Assembly: GCA_002401455.1 (NCBI GenBank)
Contig: NVTE01000013.1
Coordinates: forward strand, 1-44,552
DNA length: 44,552 nt
Source: Alphaproteobacteria bacterium
GTDB lineage: Bacteria; Pseudomonadota; Alphaproteobacteria; Sphingomonadales; Emcibacteraceae
Direction of reading: 5' to 3'
In this document: in pieces, positions 36,957 to 44,552 of the stretch
Numbering within the stretch: the first letter of the stretch is position 1
Layout: every line of letters begins with the position of its first letter
Notes under the pieces: generated by a model
The model's database searches: none
Seen by the model: the letters and a program-made list of their open reading frames with translations, nothing else
What the model was told of the DNA's origin: nothing
Program-made: the position numbers and the translations under genes

Positions 36957-37766
36957 TTATTTTTCCTGGGCTTTAACCTGATCCCAAAGCTGATCCATCT
37001 CCTCCAATGACATGTTTTCAAGTGACTTGCCCTGTGCCATAGCCAAATGTTCCACCTGTTTAAAGCGCCGTTCAAATTTATAATTGGCCGTGCGCAGGGC
37101 GCTTTCCGGGTCAATATTCAGGTGGCGTGCCAGATTGGCGTAGACGAACATCATGTCGCCAAATTCTTCAGCAATCTTGTCTTGGACATCCGCGCCTTTG
37201 CTGGCCTGAACCAATTCATGGGAAAGCTCTGCCATCTCTTCGTTGAGCTTATCGAGCACCTGTGCGGTATCGGGCCAGTCAAAGCCGACACGTGCCGCTC
37301 GGTTCTGAAGTTTTATGGCCCGGGTCAGGGCCGGCAGGCCACCGGTCATGCCGTCAAGAACACTGGCGTTCTGGTCTTTTTGCTGGCGTTCAAGAGCCTT
37401 TTGAGTTTCCCAGGCCCGGGTCTGAGCCTCGGCATCCCGGAAGCCGGCATCGCCAAAGACATGGGGATGGCGGCGGATCATTTTGTCGCAAATGCTGGTG
37501 GCCACATCGTCAAAGTCAAAATGACCTTTCTCCTCTGCCATGCGGGCATGAAAAATTACCTGAAACAGCAGGTCGCCCAATTCATCTTTAAGATGGGCCA
37601 TATCGCCGCTTTCAATGGCATCGGCAACCTCATAGGCTTCTTCGATGGTATAGGGGGCAATGGTGGAAAAATCCTGCTCAATATCCCACGGACAACCGCC
37701 GTCCGGATTGCGCAGCCGTTCCATGATGGTGATCAGTTTTGCGATGGGGGTTTTGGAAGTGGTCAT
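36957..37766 (-). CDS. mazG: nucleoside triphosphate pyrophosphohydrolase MazG
   Basis: A 269-residue enzyme with two MazG domains. The first carries CPWDIEQDFSTIAPYTIEEA and KDELGDLLFQVIFHARMAEE, and the second EEMAELSHE and EEFGDMMFVYANLARHL. The acidic residues bind Mg and hydrolyse NTPs to NMP and pyrophosphate, which cleans the nucleotide pool. AGGG precedes the ATG. Length is typical. A long open frame on the opposite strand (37047-37940) is a shadow of its GC pattern. Confidence 0.95.
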   Translation of the reverse strand: MTTSKTPIAKLITIMERLRNPDGGCPWDIEQDFSTIAPYTIEEAYEVADAIESGDMAHLKDELGDLLFQVIFHARMAEEKGHFDFDDVATSICDKMIRRHPHVFGDAGFRDAEAQTRAWETQKALERQQKDQNASVLDGMTGGLPALTRAIKLQNRAARVGFDWPDTAQVLDKLNEEMAELSHELVQASKGADVQDKIAEEFGDMMFVYANLARHLNIDPESALRTANYKFERRFKQVEHLAMAQGKSLENMSLEEMDQLWDQVKAQEK

Positions 37767-37933
37767 ATGGTTACCCTGAAGTTATTTTCCTCAAGGTATA
37801 TTTTTTTAAGGGCCGGGGAAACAGGGAAACTGAAAAAAACACGCTGGACAGGTGACTGTTCAATCCAGATGACTTTACCAATCCTGTCCTCTAAACTGTT
37901 TAGCATTACGCATAATAAAACAAAGGAAGAAAA

Positions 37934-38254
37934 ATGCTGATCACAACGACAGAAAATATTGCCAGGAAAAATATCATTGAAACCCTCGGACTAGTCCGGG
38001 GCTGTACAGTGCAGACCAAGCATATTGGCCGGGATATTATGGCCGGCCTGAAGACCATTATTGGCGGCGAATTGCGCGGTTATACTGAACTGCTGGAAGA
38101 GGCCAGGGAGCAGGCGCTGAACCGGCTGGAGGAAAATGCTAAAGCCATGGGGGCGGATGCGGTCGTCAACCTGCGCTTCACCACATCAACAATCACCGCC
38201 GTTGCCTCAGAAATTCTGGCTTTTGGTACGGCTGTTCGTATTGAGGATGTCTAG
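37934..38254 (+). CDS. YbjQ/UPF0145 family protein
   Basis: A 106-residue protein of the YbjQ (DUF74) family. LITTTENI at the start, LGLVRGCTV, GLKTIIGGELRGYTELLEEA and AMGADAVVNLRF are the family signatures. The protein is small, soluble and probably pentameric, with no agreed function (sometimes called heavy-metal binding). AAGGAAG precedes the ATG. It stands alone between mazG and the next operon. Confidence 0.9.
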   Translation: MLITTTENIARKNIIETLGLVRGCTVQTKHIGRDIMAGLKTIIGGELRGYTELLEEAREQALNRLEENAKAMGADAVVNLRFTTSTITAVASEILAFGTAVRIEDV

Positions 38255-38372
38255 GGTCAGGGCCAAAAGTTTTACTGAGCTTATTTGAACCCGGGATGTT
38301 TTGCATATTTCAATTTATGGTGTAAACTAAGTTCATAAATTTACAGGCAAAACATGTCGGGGATTAAGTCTG

Positions 38373-39056
38373 ATGAAGAACATAAAATATATTATGTATT
38401 TATTTCTGGGGATATTTTTAATTGGCCTTTTAGGGGGCACAGCTCACGCGATTGAGGAAAAATTTCTTGAAGCTAAATTTATTGGGAATGAAGCCTTTCT
38501 GATCACCGATGGTGATTTTACCCTTCTGACAGACTTTCCCTATCAATCCGGTGCGTACGGTTATATGGAATATGAGGTTGATTTTCCGGCTATCACAGGG
38601 AATGTTCTGTCACTGATTACCCATCGCCATTTAGACCATTTTGACCCCCTGTTATTTTCTGTACAGAGTTGGGAAATTATCGGACCGCGGGAGGTCACCG
38701 TACCTCTTGCTCAAAATAAAGTCATAAAACTTGAAAATACCATGCTGGTTGGCCCGTTGGATATAACCTTGCGGAAAACCAGTCATGCCAATGTTGATCA
38801 TTTGTCCTATTTAGTGACCTGGGCCGGACGGAAGATGTTATTTGTCGGTGATACGGAAGACTTGGGGGTCCTAAAGGACCTGCCGGACCTGAATGCCTTG
38901 TTCATCACGCCCTGGCTTCACAGAAAAGCAATGATGAACAAAGCATTGCCGAAAACCAAAAAAATAATCATCTATCATCACAAGGCTAAAGATATTATTC
39001 CTGATTGTTCCGGATGTATTATCCCAACCCAAAATCAAATCATTGACATTAATTAA
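38373..39056 (+). CDS. exported metallo-beta-lactamase-fold hydrolase
   Basis: A 227-residue protein with a signal peptide (about 1-26, ending AHA) and a metallo-hydrolase domain. The metal motif is THRHLDH with His84, His86, Asp88 and His89. TSHANVDHLSY, FVGDTED and IIYHHK supply further metal ligands. The group resembles UlaG-like lactonases of the UPF0173 kind, but the substrate is unknown. The next gene, an alpha/beta hydrolase, starts 13 bases downstream, so the two are probably co-transcribed. Confidence 0.75.
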   Translation: MKNIKYIMYLFLGIFLIGLLGGTAHAIEEKFLEAKFIGNEAFLITDGDFTLLTDFPYQSGAYGYMEYEVDFPAITGNVLSLITHRHLDHFDPLLFSVQSWEIIGPREVTVPLAQNKVIKLENTMLVGPLDITLRKTSHANVDHLSYLVTWAGRKMLFVGDTEDLGVLKDLPDLNALFITPWLHRKAMMNKALPKTKKIIIYHHKAKDIIPDCSGCIIPTQNQIIDIN

Positions 39057-39069
39057 ATAGGGCGAGCGC

Positions 39070-39843
39070 ATGGCACCAGAAGGTATAATTGGCCACACAG
39101 TCATCGGGTCGGGACCGGAAAAAGTCATTATTCTTCATGGCTGGTGGGGGGATTATACCGCCTATGGTTCCATGCTTCCTTTTCTGGATAGGGACAGTTT
39201 TACGTATGCTTTTATGGATTGCCGGGGATATGGTAAATCCAGGGAGATGACAGGGCACCATTCCATAGACCAGATAGCAGCGGATGCCCTGGCCCTGGCG
39301 GACCACCTCGGCTGGGATGAATTTCATACTATTGGGCATTCCATGGGCGGTATGGTGGTTCAGAAAATCATGCATAAAGCCGTTGGACGCGTTAAATCGG
39401 CGGTGGCTATAACACCGGTTCCGGCCAGTGGTTCTTCTCTGGATGAGGATGGCCGGGCCCTGTTTCACGGGGCAGCGACCAATGATGATAACCGGATCGG
39501 GATTTTAAATTTTCTCACCAGCAGCCGGCTGTCGAAAAGCTGGTATAATTATGTTGTGCGCAGGTCTCATGAAACCACCAGCATTGAGGCCTTTCATGAT
39601 TATATGCTAGCCTGGACAGAAACAGATTTTGTTGATGAGGTAAAGGGCAATGAAACGCCGCTGCTGGTCCTGGTCGGCGAATATGATCAGGCGATTACCG
39701 CAGAGGCCATGACCCACACCCTGCTGGAATGGTTCCCCAATGCGACCTTTGATATCATCCAGAATTCCGGCCATTTCCCCATGTTGGAGACCCCGGCAAG
39801 GCTGGCAACCCTGATGGAAAACTATCTGTATAAACATTCCTGA
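39070..39843 (+). CDS. alpha/beta hydrolase
   Basis: A 257-residue hydrolase with an oxyanion motif ILHGWWGDY, nucleophile Ser91 in TIGHSMGGMV, acid Asp206 in LVGEYDQAIT and base His235 in NSGHFPMLE. Likely cytoplasmic, as no signal is present. The substrate is unknown. It follows the exported metallo-hydrolase closely on the same strand. Confidence 0.85.
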   Translation: MAPEGIIGHTVIGSGPEKVIILHGWWGDYTAYGSMLPFLDRDSFTYAFMDCRGYGKSREMTGHHSIDQIAADALALADHLGWDEFHTIGHSMGGMVVQKIMHKAVGRVKSAVAITPVPASGSSLDEDGRALFHGAATNDDNRIGILNFLTSSRLSKSWYNYVVRRSHETTSIEAFHDYMLAWTETDFVDEVKGNETPLLVLVGEYDQAITAEAMTHTLLEWFPNATFDIIQNSGHFPMLETPARLATLMENYLYKHS

Positions 39844-39917
39844 ATAGTGAATTTTGCGGAATAATGTCCGGCGCATTGCCCCGGGCCAGCGGGGGCGGGG
39901 CCCGTGCATTGTTATCC

Positions 39918-39969
39918 TTGCCATAGGCGTTAGGATTTAGTATAAAAACAGAGTGAATTTTACTCTGTT
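39918..39969 (+). promoter_or_regulatory. predicted gyrA promoter with start-site hairpin or operator
   Basis: TTGCCA (39918-39923), 17 bases, TATAAA (39941-39946). Just after it an inverted repeat AACAGAGT (39947-39954) and ACTCTGTT (39962-39969) sits at the expected transcription start, so it could act as an operator or as a 5' mRNA hairpin. Gyrase promoters are often supercoiling-sensitive. Confidence 0.5.
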
Positions 39970-40031
39970 CGTCGGGTTGCAAAACTCCAGGTAAAATTAT
40001 TGATTTAAGTATATTAAAAAGGGCCAATTCA

Positions 40032-42812
40032 TTGACCGAAAACAGTATTTCTGATCTCCCCGACTCTAGCATTTCAGTGATAACCATCGAAGAGGAAATG
40101 AAAACCTCTTATCTCGATTATGCCATGAGCGTGATTGTGTCCCGGGCGCTTCCTGATGTCAGGGACGGCCTGAAACCGGTTCATCGCCGGATACTTTATT
40201 CCATGCATGAAAATAACTATGACTGGACCAAACCCTACCGCAAGTCTGCGCGTATTGTCGGTGATGTCATGGGTAAATATCATCCCCATGGTGACAGCGC
40301 CATCTATGAATCCATGGTTCGCATGTCACAGAATTTTTCCCTGCGCCTGCCCCTGATTGATGGCCAGGGTAACTTCGGGTCCATGGACGGGGATAAAGCC
40401 GCCGCCATGCGGTATACGGAAGCCCGGATGGATAAAGCCGCCGGCGGCCTGCTGGAAGATATTGATAAAGACACCGTCAATTTTCAGGCCAACTATGATG
40501 AATCAGAATCTGAACCAACTGTTCTGCCAGCCCGTTTTCCCAACTTGCTGGTTAACGGGGCGGGCGGCATCGCCGTCGGCATGGCGACCAACATTCCGCC
40601 TCATAACCTGGGCGAGGTTCTGGATGCCTGTTGTGCCATGGTTGATAACCCGGAAATCACGATTGAAGAGCTGGTTGATATTGTTCCGGGACCGGATTTT
40701 CCCACAGGCGGATTGATCATGGGTTCTGCCGGTGCCCGTTTGGCCCTGATGACCGGCCGCGGTTCTGTCATCATGCGCGGCAAAACTCATTTTGAGGAAA
40801 TTCGCCAGAACCGCGAAGCGATCGTCATCACGGAAGTTCCCTTTCAGGTCAATAAAGCCCGCATGGTTGAGCAGATCGCCGACCTGGTGCGCAGTAAGAG
40901 AATCGAAGGAATTTCAGACATTCGCGACGAATCTGACCGGACCGGTGTCCGGGTGGTTGTCGAATTAAAACGCGATGCGGTTGCCGATGTGGTTCTGAAC
41001 CAGTTGTTCCGCTATTCACCGCTACAGACCAGTTTTGGGGCCAATGTGCTTGCCCTGAATGGTGGCCGGCCTGAAGTGATGAACCTGCGTCAGATCCTGG
41101 TGTATTTCATTAAATTCCGCGAAGAAGTGATCACGCGCCGGACCAAATTCAAGCTAAACAAAGCCCGGGACAGGGCCCATATCCTGGTGGGACTGGTGAT
41201 TGCGGTTAATAATCTGGACAAGATTGTTGCCATGATCCGTAGTGCACCTAATCCGACGGAAGCCCGTGAACGGCTGATGACAGAAGCCTGGGACGCGGTT
41301 GATGTTCAGGGCTATATTGAGCTGATTAACGAACCGGGCCGGGAAGTCGTCGACGGTAAATATAAGCTGTCCGAAAAACAGGTTCGGGCGATTTTGGAGC
41401 TGAGACTTCACCGTCTGACAGCCCTTGGCCGCGACGACATTGGCAAGGAATTGAAGGGCCTGTCCATTGAAATTGAAGACTATATTGACATCCTGCGCAG
41501 CCGGGAACGGCTGTTCGGTATTATGCGGACCGAGTTCGTTGACTACCGCGAAGCCTTTGCCACTCCGCGCCGGTCAATCTTCGCCCTTGATGCCTTTGGC
41601 TTTGAGGATGAAGACCTGATCCAGCGCGAAGACATGGTGGTGACAGTGACCAACACCGGCTATATTAAACGTGTACCTCTGGCAACCTACCGGGCCCAGC
41701 GGCGCGGCGGCAAGGGCCGGTCGGGCATGAGCACCAAAGAGGAGGATTTCCTCCGCAATGTCTTTGTGGCCAACACCCACGTTCCGATTCTGTTCTTTAG
41801 TAATTTTGGCCAGGTCTATAAGTTAAAAGTCTGGAAGCTACCGATCGGATCGCCAACCTCCAAAGGCAAGGCGTTGATTAATATTCTACCATTGGCTCAG
41901 GGCGAAAATATTTCGACCATATTGCCTCTGCCAGAAGATGAGGACAGCTGGGCCGACCTGCATGCTATCTTTGCCACGAAGAAAGGCAACGCCCGGCGTA
42001 ACCTGTTGTCTGACTTCTCTAACGTGAGGGCTAATGGCAAGATCGCCATCCGCCTGTCGGAAGGGGACAGCCTGATCGGGGTTGCGGCCTGTTCCGAAGA
42101 AGATGATGTCCTGTTGGCGGCCAAGGGCGGGAAATGTATTCGCTTTTCCGCGACGGCCATTCGCCTGTTCAAGGGCCGGAATTCTGACGGTGTGCGCGGT
42201 ATCCGCCTAGCCGACGGCGACGAGGTTGTCTCCATGTCGATCCTGCATAATGTGGAGGCAAGCACGGAAGAGCGCGCTCTATACCTTAAATATGCCTCAG
42301 CCACCCGTCGCGGGGATAATCCGGAAATTCCGGAAGGTCTGAACGAAGAACGGATCACCCTGTTACAGGAGAATGAGCAATTTATCCTCAGCATCACGGT
42401 TAATGGTTATGGCAAGCGAACTTCTGCTTACGAATATCGTGTCATTGGTCGCGGTGGTCAGGGCATGATCAATATTGAAACCTCAGATCGTAATGGCACA
42501 GTCATCGGGGCCTTCCCGATCAATGACCTGGACCAGTTGATGATGGTCACCGACCAGGGTCGTCTAATCCGTGTTCCTGTAGGTGACGTTCGGGTTGCTG
42601 GCAGAAATACTCAGGGCGTTACCCTGTTCAAGGTTGGTGATAAGGAACAGATTGTATCCGTTGAACGTGTTCAGGAGCCTGAAGAAGAAGAGAATGAAGA
42701 TGAGCAAGAGGGTGATACCGAATCTGTTGCCCCAGAGTCATCTGAGCCAGAGTCATCTGAGCCAGGGTCATCTGAAACAGAACAAACCGAAACGGACCCT
42801 TCAGAGGAGTAA
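40032..42812 (+). CDS. gyrA: DNA gyrase subunit A
   Basis: A 926-residue subunit that cuts and rejoins DNA for negative supercoiling. The active-site Tyr128 lies in AMRYTEARM. The quinolone region reads [15 protein letters not shown], with Ser89 and Glu93 at the two usual resistance positions. The C-terminal pinwheel contains the GyrA box QRRGGKG, which separates it from ParC. The start is TTG at 40032, preceded by AAAGGG at 8 bases; the first ATG would cut into the conserved N-terminus. The C-terminal tail is acidic with short Ser/Glu repeats. coaD follows 6 bases later. Confidence 0.97.
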   Translation: MTENSISDLPDSSISVITIEEEMKTSYLDYAMSVIVSRALPDVRDGLKPVHRRILYSMHENNYDWTKPYRKSARIVGDVMGKYHPHGDSAIYESMVRMSQNFSLRLPLIDGQGNFGSMDGDKAAAMRYTEARMDKAAGGLLEDIDKDTVNFQANYDESESEPTVLPARFPNLLVNGAGGIAVGMATNIPPHNLGEVLDACCAMVDNPEITIEELVDIVPGPDFPTGGLIMGSAGARLALMTGRGSVIMRGKTHFEEIRQNREAIVITEVPFQVNKARMVEQIADLVRSKRIEGISDIRDESDRTGVRVVVELKRDAVADVVLNQLFRYSPLQTSFGANVLALNGGRPEVMNLRQILVYFIKFREEVITRRTKFKLNKARDRAHILVGLVIAVNNLDKIVAMIRSAPNPTEARERLMTEAWDAVDVQGYIELINEPGREVVDGKYKLSEKQVRAILELRLHRLTALGRDDIGKELKGLSIEIEDYIDILRSRERLFGIMRTEFVDYREAFATPRRSIFALDAFGFEDEDLIQREDMVVTVTNTGYIKRVPLATYRAQRRGGKGRSGMSTKEEDFLRNVFVANTHVPILFFSNFGQVYKLKVWKLPIGSPTSKGKALINILPLAQGENISTILPLPEDEDSWADLHAIFATKKGNARRNLLSDFSNVRANGKIAIRLSEGDSLIGVAACSEEDDVLLAAKGGKCIRFSATAIRLFKGRNSDGVRGIRLADGDEVVSMSILHNVEASTEERALYLKYASATRRGDNPEIPEGLNEERITLLQENEQFILSITVNGYGKRTSAYEYRVIGRGGQGMINIETSDRNGTVIGAFPINDLDQLMMVTDQGRLIRVPVGDVRVAGRNTQGVTLFKVGDKEQIVSVERVQEPEEEENEDEQEGDTESVAPESSEPESSEPGSSETEQTETDPSEE
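42732..42776 (+). repeat. 15-base tandem repeat in the gyrA tail
   Basis: Three copies of CCAGAGTCATCTGAG (third copy with two changes) encode repeated PESSE units in the acidic C-terminal tail of GyrA. The number may vary between strains. Confidence 0.85.
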
Positions 42813-42818
42813 GAATAT

Positions 42819-43325
42819 ATGACAGGTAAAAGACGCATAGGATTATATCCCGGCACCTTTGACCCGGTCACCCTTGGCCATATTGATATCATTGAACGCA
42901 GTGCCAAACTTGTGGATCATCTGATTCTTGGCATTTCGACAAACCCGTCGAAGACAGCAATGTTTGACCTTGATGAGCGGGTCGCTACGGTGCGTCGTGA
43001 AACCGCCTTTATTGAGCGCAAAATGGGGGTTGAGATTGAAGTGCGGCCCTTTAGCACCCTTCTAATGCACTTTGCAGAGGAAATCGGGGCAACGGCAATT
43101 ATCCGCGGCCTACGGGCGGTGTCTGACTTTGAATATGAATTTCAGATGACGGCTATGAACTATAAGCTGAATTCCGAGATTGAAACCATCTTTCTGATGG
43201 CTGACCCGTCACTGCAGGCCATTGCATCGCGGTTGGTCAAGGAAATCGCCCGCTTTGATGGCGACATTTCTGCCTTTGTGCCGGAAAGTGTTAAACAGGA
43301 AGTTTTGGCAAAGCTTAATAAATAA
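42819..43325 (+). CDS. coaD: phosphopantetheine adenylyltransferase
   Basis: A 168-residue enzyme making dephospho-CoA from phosphopantetheine and ATP. IGLYPGTFDPVTLGHIDIIE carries the T/HxGH nucleotidyltransferase motif, and ATAIIRGLRAVSDFEYEFQM is the second conserved region. ISAFVPESVKQEV near the end corresponds to the ISSS-type motif. GAGGAG lies about 10 bases before the ATG, across the gyrA stop. The gyrA-coaD-cyclophilin order is common in Alphaproteobacteria. Confidence 0.96.
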   Translation: MTGKRRIGLYPGTFDPVTLGHIDIIERSAKLVDHLILGISTNPSKTAMFDLDERVATVRRETAFIERKMGVEIEVRPFSTLLMHFAEEIGATAIIRGLRAVSDFEYEFQMTAMNYKLNSEIETIFLMADPSLQAIASRLVKEIARFDGDISAFVPESVKQEVLAKLNK

Positions 43326-43349
43326 GTTTGACCAAAAAATGGATTTATC

Positions 43350-43898
43350 ATGAGACTATTGCTTACAACACTTATCGCCGTTTTTATGGTGGCGACGACT
43401 GGGCCAAATATGGCGCGTGCTGCTGACCTTGAAAATACCCTGTTTCTTGATTTGAAAGATGGTCGGGTCACCATCGAAATGTACCCAGATGTGGCGCCAA
43501 AACATGTGGCCCGCATCAAGGAGCTGGTTCGTCAGGGGTTTTATGATGGCTTGACCTTTCACCGGGTGATCCCGGGGTTCATGGCTCAGGGCGGTGATCC
43601 GGAAGGCACAGGAACCGGTGGCAGCGGACAGCATATCCCGGCAGAATTTTCTGACATGACCCATCTGAAGGGCACTTTATCTATGGCCCGGGCCACTGAT
43701 CCGGACAGCGCCGATAGCCAGTTTTTCATTGTTCTGGACGTCAGCGCCCACCTTGATGGCCAATATACCATATGGGGCCGGGTGATCGGCGGCATGAAAT
43801 ATGTTGACCGCATCAAGGAAGGTGTAGTACCTGACCTAAAGGACCCAGACAAAATCATTAAAATGCAGATTGCTGCAGACGTAGAGACGAAGGAATAA
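43350..43898 (+). CDS. peptidyl-prolyl cis-trans isomerase (cyclophilin), exported
   Basis: A 182-residue cyclophilin with a signal peptide (about 1-25, ending ARA-A). The fold motifs [20 protein letters not shown] and [10 protein letters not shown] contain the active-site Arg and Gln/Phe residues. It catalyses proline isomerisation, probably in the periplasm. It is followed 4 bases later by a cytoplasmic paralogue that is very similar, so the pair arose by tandem duplication. Confidence 0.93.
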   Translation: MRLLLTTLIAVFMVATTGPNMARAADLENTLFLDLKDGRVTIEMYPDVAPKHVARIKELVRQGFYDGLTFHRVIPGFMAQGGDPEGTGTGGSGQHIPAEFSDMTHLKGTLSMARATDPDSADSQFFIVLDVSAHLDGQYTIWGRVIGGMKYVDRIKEGVVPDLKDPDKIIKMQIAADVETKE

Positions 43899-43902
43899 TC
43901 AA

Positions 43903-44364
43903 ATGGATTTGGAAAATACACTTTATCTTGACCTGAAAGACGGTCGGGTAACACTCGAATTATACCCTGATGTGGCGCCAAAACATGTGGCCCGTATCAA
44001 GGAATTGGCCCGCGAGGGATTTTATGATGGCTTGAAATTCCATCGGGTAATCCCGGGTTTCATGGCCCAGGGCGGTGATCCCAAAGGCAATGGCACCGGT
44101 GGCAGCGGCCAGAATATCTCGGCTGAATTTTCGGACAAATCCCATGTGCGCGGCACCGCCTCCATGGCCCGTTCCGCCAGTCCGGATAGCGCCGACAGCC
44201 AGTTCTTCATCTGCCTCGCCGCAGCCCCACACCTTAACGGACAATATTCCGTCTGGGGCCAGGTGGTGGACGGCATGGACCATGTGGATGCCCTCAAGCC
44301 CGGAGAAGGCGCGGCCAATCCTGATGAGATCATCAAGATGCAGGTTGCTGCTGACGCCGAATGA
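43903..44364 (+). CDS. peptidyl-prolyl cis-trans isomerase (cyclophilin), cytoplasmic
   Basis: A 153-residue cyclophilin without a signal peptide. [20 protein letters not shown] and [10 protein letters not shown] match the preceding exported paralogue almost word for word. AAGGA precedes the ATG. Its stop overlaps the queA start by 4 bases (ATGA), so translation is coupled. Confidence 0.94.
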   Translation: MDLENTLYLDLKDGRVTLELYPDVAPKHVARIKELAREGFYDGLKFHRVIPGFMAQGGDPKGNGTGGSGQNISAEFSDKSHVRGTASMARSASPDSADSQFFICLAAAPHLNGQYSVWGQVVDGMDHVDALKPGEGAANPDEIIKMQVAADAE

Positions 44365-44450
44365 AAGTAGACATTTTTGATTTTGAGCTCCCTAAAGAGC
44401 TCATCGCACTTCGCCCCGCTCGCACCCGCGACGGGGCGCGGTTGCTTGTG
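44361..44450 (+). CDS. queA: S-adenosylmethionine:tRNA ribosyltransferase-isomerase, N-terminal fragment
   Basis: The first 30 residues, starting [20 protein letters not shown] and continuing [10 protein letters not shown], are the standard QueA N-terminus. QueA adds the epoxyqueuosine precursor ring to tRNA in queuosine synthesis. The ATG overlaps the cyclophilin stop, as in related genomes. After about 44450 the sequence no longer follows QueA, so the gene is cut by the right-hand chimeric junction rather than mutated. Confidence 0.85.
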
Positions 44451-44552
44451 TACATCAAAGAATCTTCCAAAGAGGACAAACCGTTTTTTCTATATGTCCC
44501 TTTTAACGCTCCTCATTATCCCATGCACGCACCTAAAGAATACATGGATCGG
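44451..44552 (+). CDS. sulfatase fragment (foreign, internal piece)
   Basis: The last ~34 codons read [20 protein letters not shown] and continue [12 protein letters not shown]. This is the well-known sulfatase segment (DKPFFLYxPFxAPHxPxxAP) found in arylsulfatase-type enzymes, common in Planctomycetes and Bacteroidetes. It happens to continue the QueA frame. It has no relation to QueA and I take it as DNA from another genome. Only an internal piece is present. Confidence 0.75.

Noticed and set aside
37047..37940. A 297-codon open frame antisense to mazG
   Set aside because: It mirrors the codon pattern of mazG, has no family-like motifs, and mazG is certain.
39875..39900. GC-rich hairpin (CGGGCC / GGCCCG) after the alpha/beta hydrolase as a terminator
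   Set aside because: No T-run follows, and the loop is G-rich; it may be only weakly structured.
40293..40340. Quinolone-resistance change in GyrA
   Set aside because: The Ser and acidic residue at the two key positions are both of the susceptible type; Glu at the second is normal in many bacteria.
42732..42776. Direct repeats as a CRISPR-like array
   Set aside because: The 15-base units are in-frame, contiguous without spacers, and encode the GyrA tail.
44361..44552. A novel QueA-sulfatase fusion protein
   Set aside because: The join is abrupt, at the window edge, and the left end is also foreign; a chimera explains both more simply.

Overview
The window is a roughly 44 kb stretch of a Gram-negative alphaproteobacterial chromosome, with a short foreign piece at each end. 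The alphaproteobacterial assignment rests on several things seen directly: a yajC-secD-secF-Mth938 block, a trxB gene next to an LsrB/VtlR-type LysR regulator, a GTTC-N7-GTTC SOS box of the alphaproteobacterial type between uvrA and ssb, a gyrA-coaD-cyclophilin-cyclophilin-queA order, TrmFO, and an inositol-monophosphatase-type histidinol phosphatase (HisN). Most of the region has moderate GC and dense genes. A Kordiimonadales/Emcibacterales/Sneathiellales-like lineage is plausible but this is a guess.

The ends do not belong to it. Positions 1-396 (minus strand) encode the N-terminus of a Bacteroidetes-type MetF with a Bacteroidetes-type promoter. The last ~100 bases switch, inside queA, to a fragment of a sulfatase. 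Both look like assembly or amplification chimeras and should not be read as gene content of this genome.

Layout: (a) 684-4000, Sec accessory operon yajC-secD-secF plus an Mth938/NDUFAF3-like gene; (b) 4076-4720, a PuuD-like membrane protein with a 46-residue membrane peptide; (c) 4913-7112, an NDUFAF6-like squalene/phytoene-synthase-fold protein convergent with trmFO; (d) 7343-11289, uvrA and ssb diverging from one LexA box, then the ribosome-rescue gene arfB; (e) 11330-14800, an A+T-rich two-gene O-acyltransferase cassette beside a decayed glutamate-cysteine-ligase-like pseudogene; (f) 14875-21257, aspartate aminotransferase, a HAD phosphatase, LysR regulator, trxB, an alpha/beta hydrolase, hisN and a small conserved-looking protein; (g) 21336-25413, a TonB-type outer-membrane receptor and typA; (h) 25550-30207, a quinone oxidoreductase and a propionyl/acetyl-CoA carboxylase pair; (i) 30316-32913, acylphosphatase, a lipoprotein, lipB, an orphan FliN/SpoA domain and an APS reductase; (j) 33014-39843, tRNA-Leu(GAG), an oligopeptidase lipoprotein, an exported amidohydrolase, mazG, a YbjQ-family gene, an exported metallo-hydrolase and an alpha/beta hydrolase; (k) 40032-44450, gyrA, coaD, two tandem cyclophilins and the start of queA.

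The most interesting theme is the grouping, around secDF, of homologues of two mitochondrial complex I assembly factors (NDUFAF3 and NDUFAF6). The NDUFAF6-like protein has lost the catalytic aspartates of its enzyme fold. No CRISPR array, insertion sequence, prophage or dedicated defence island was seen.
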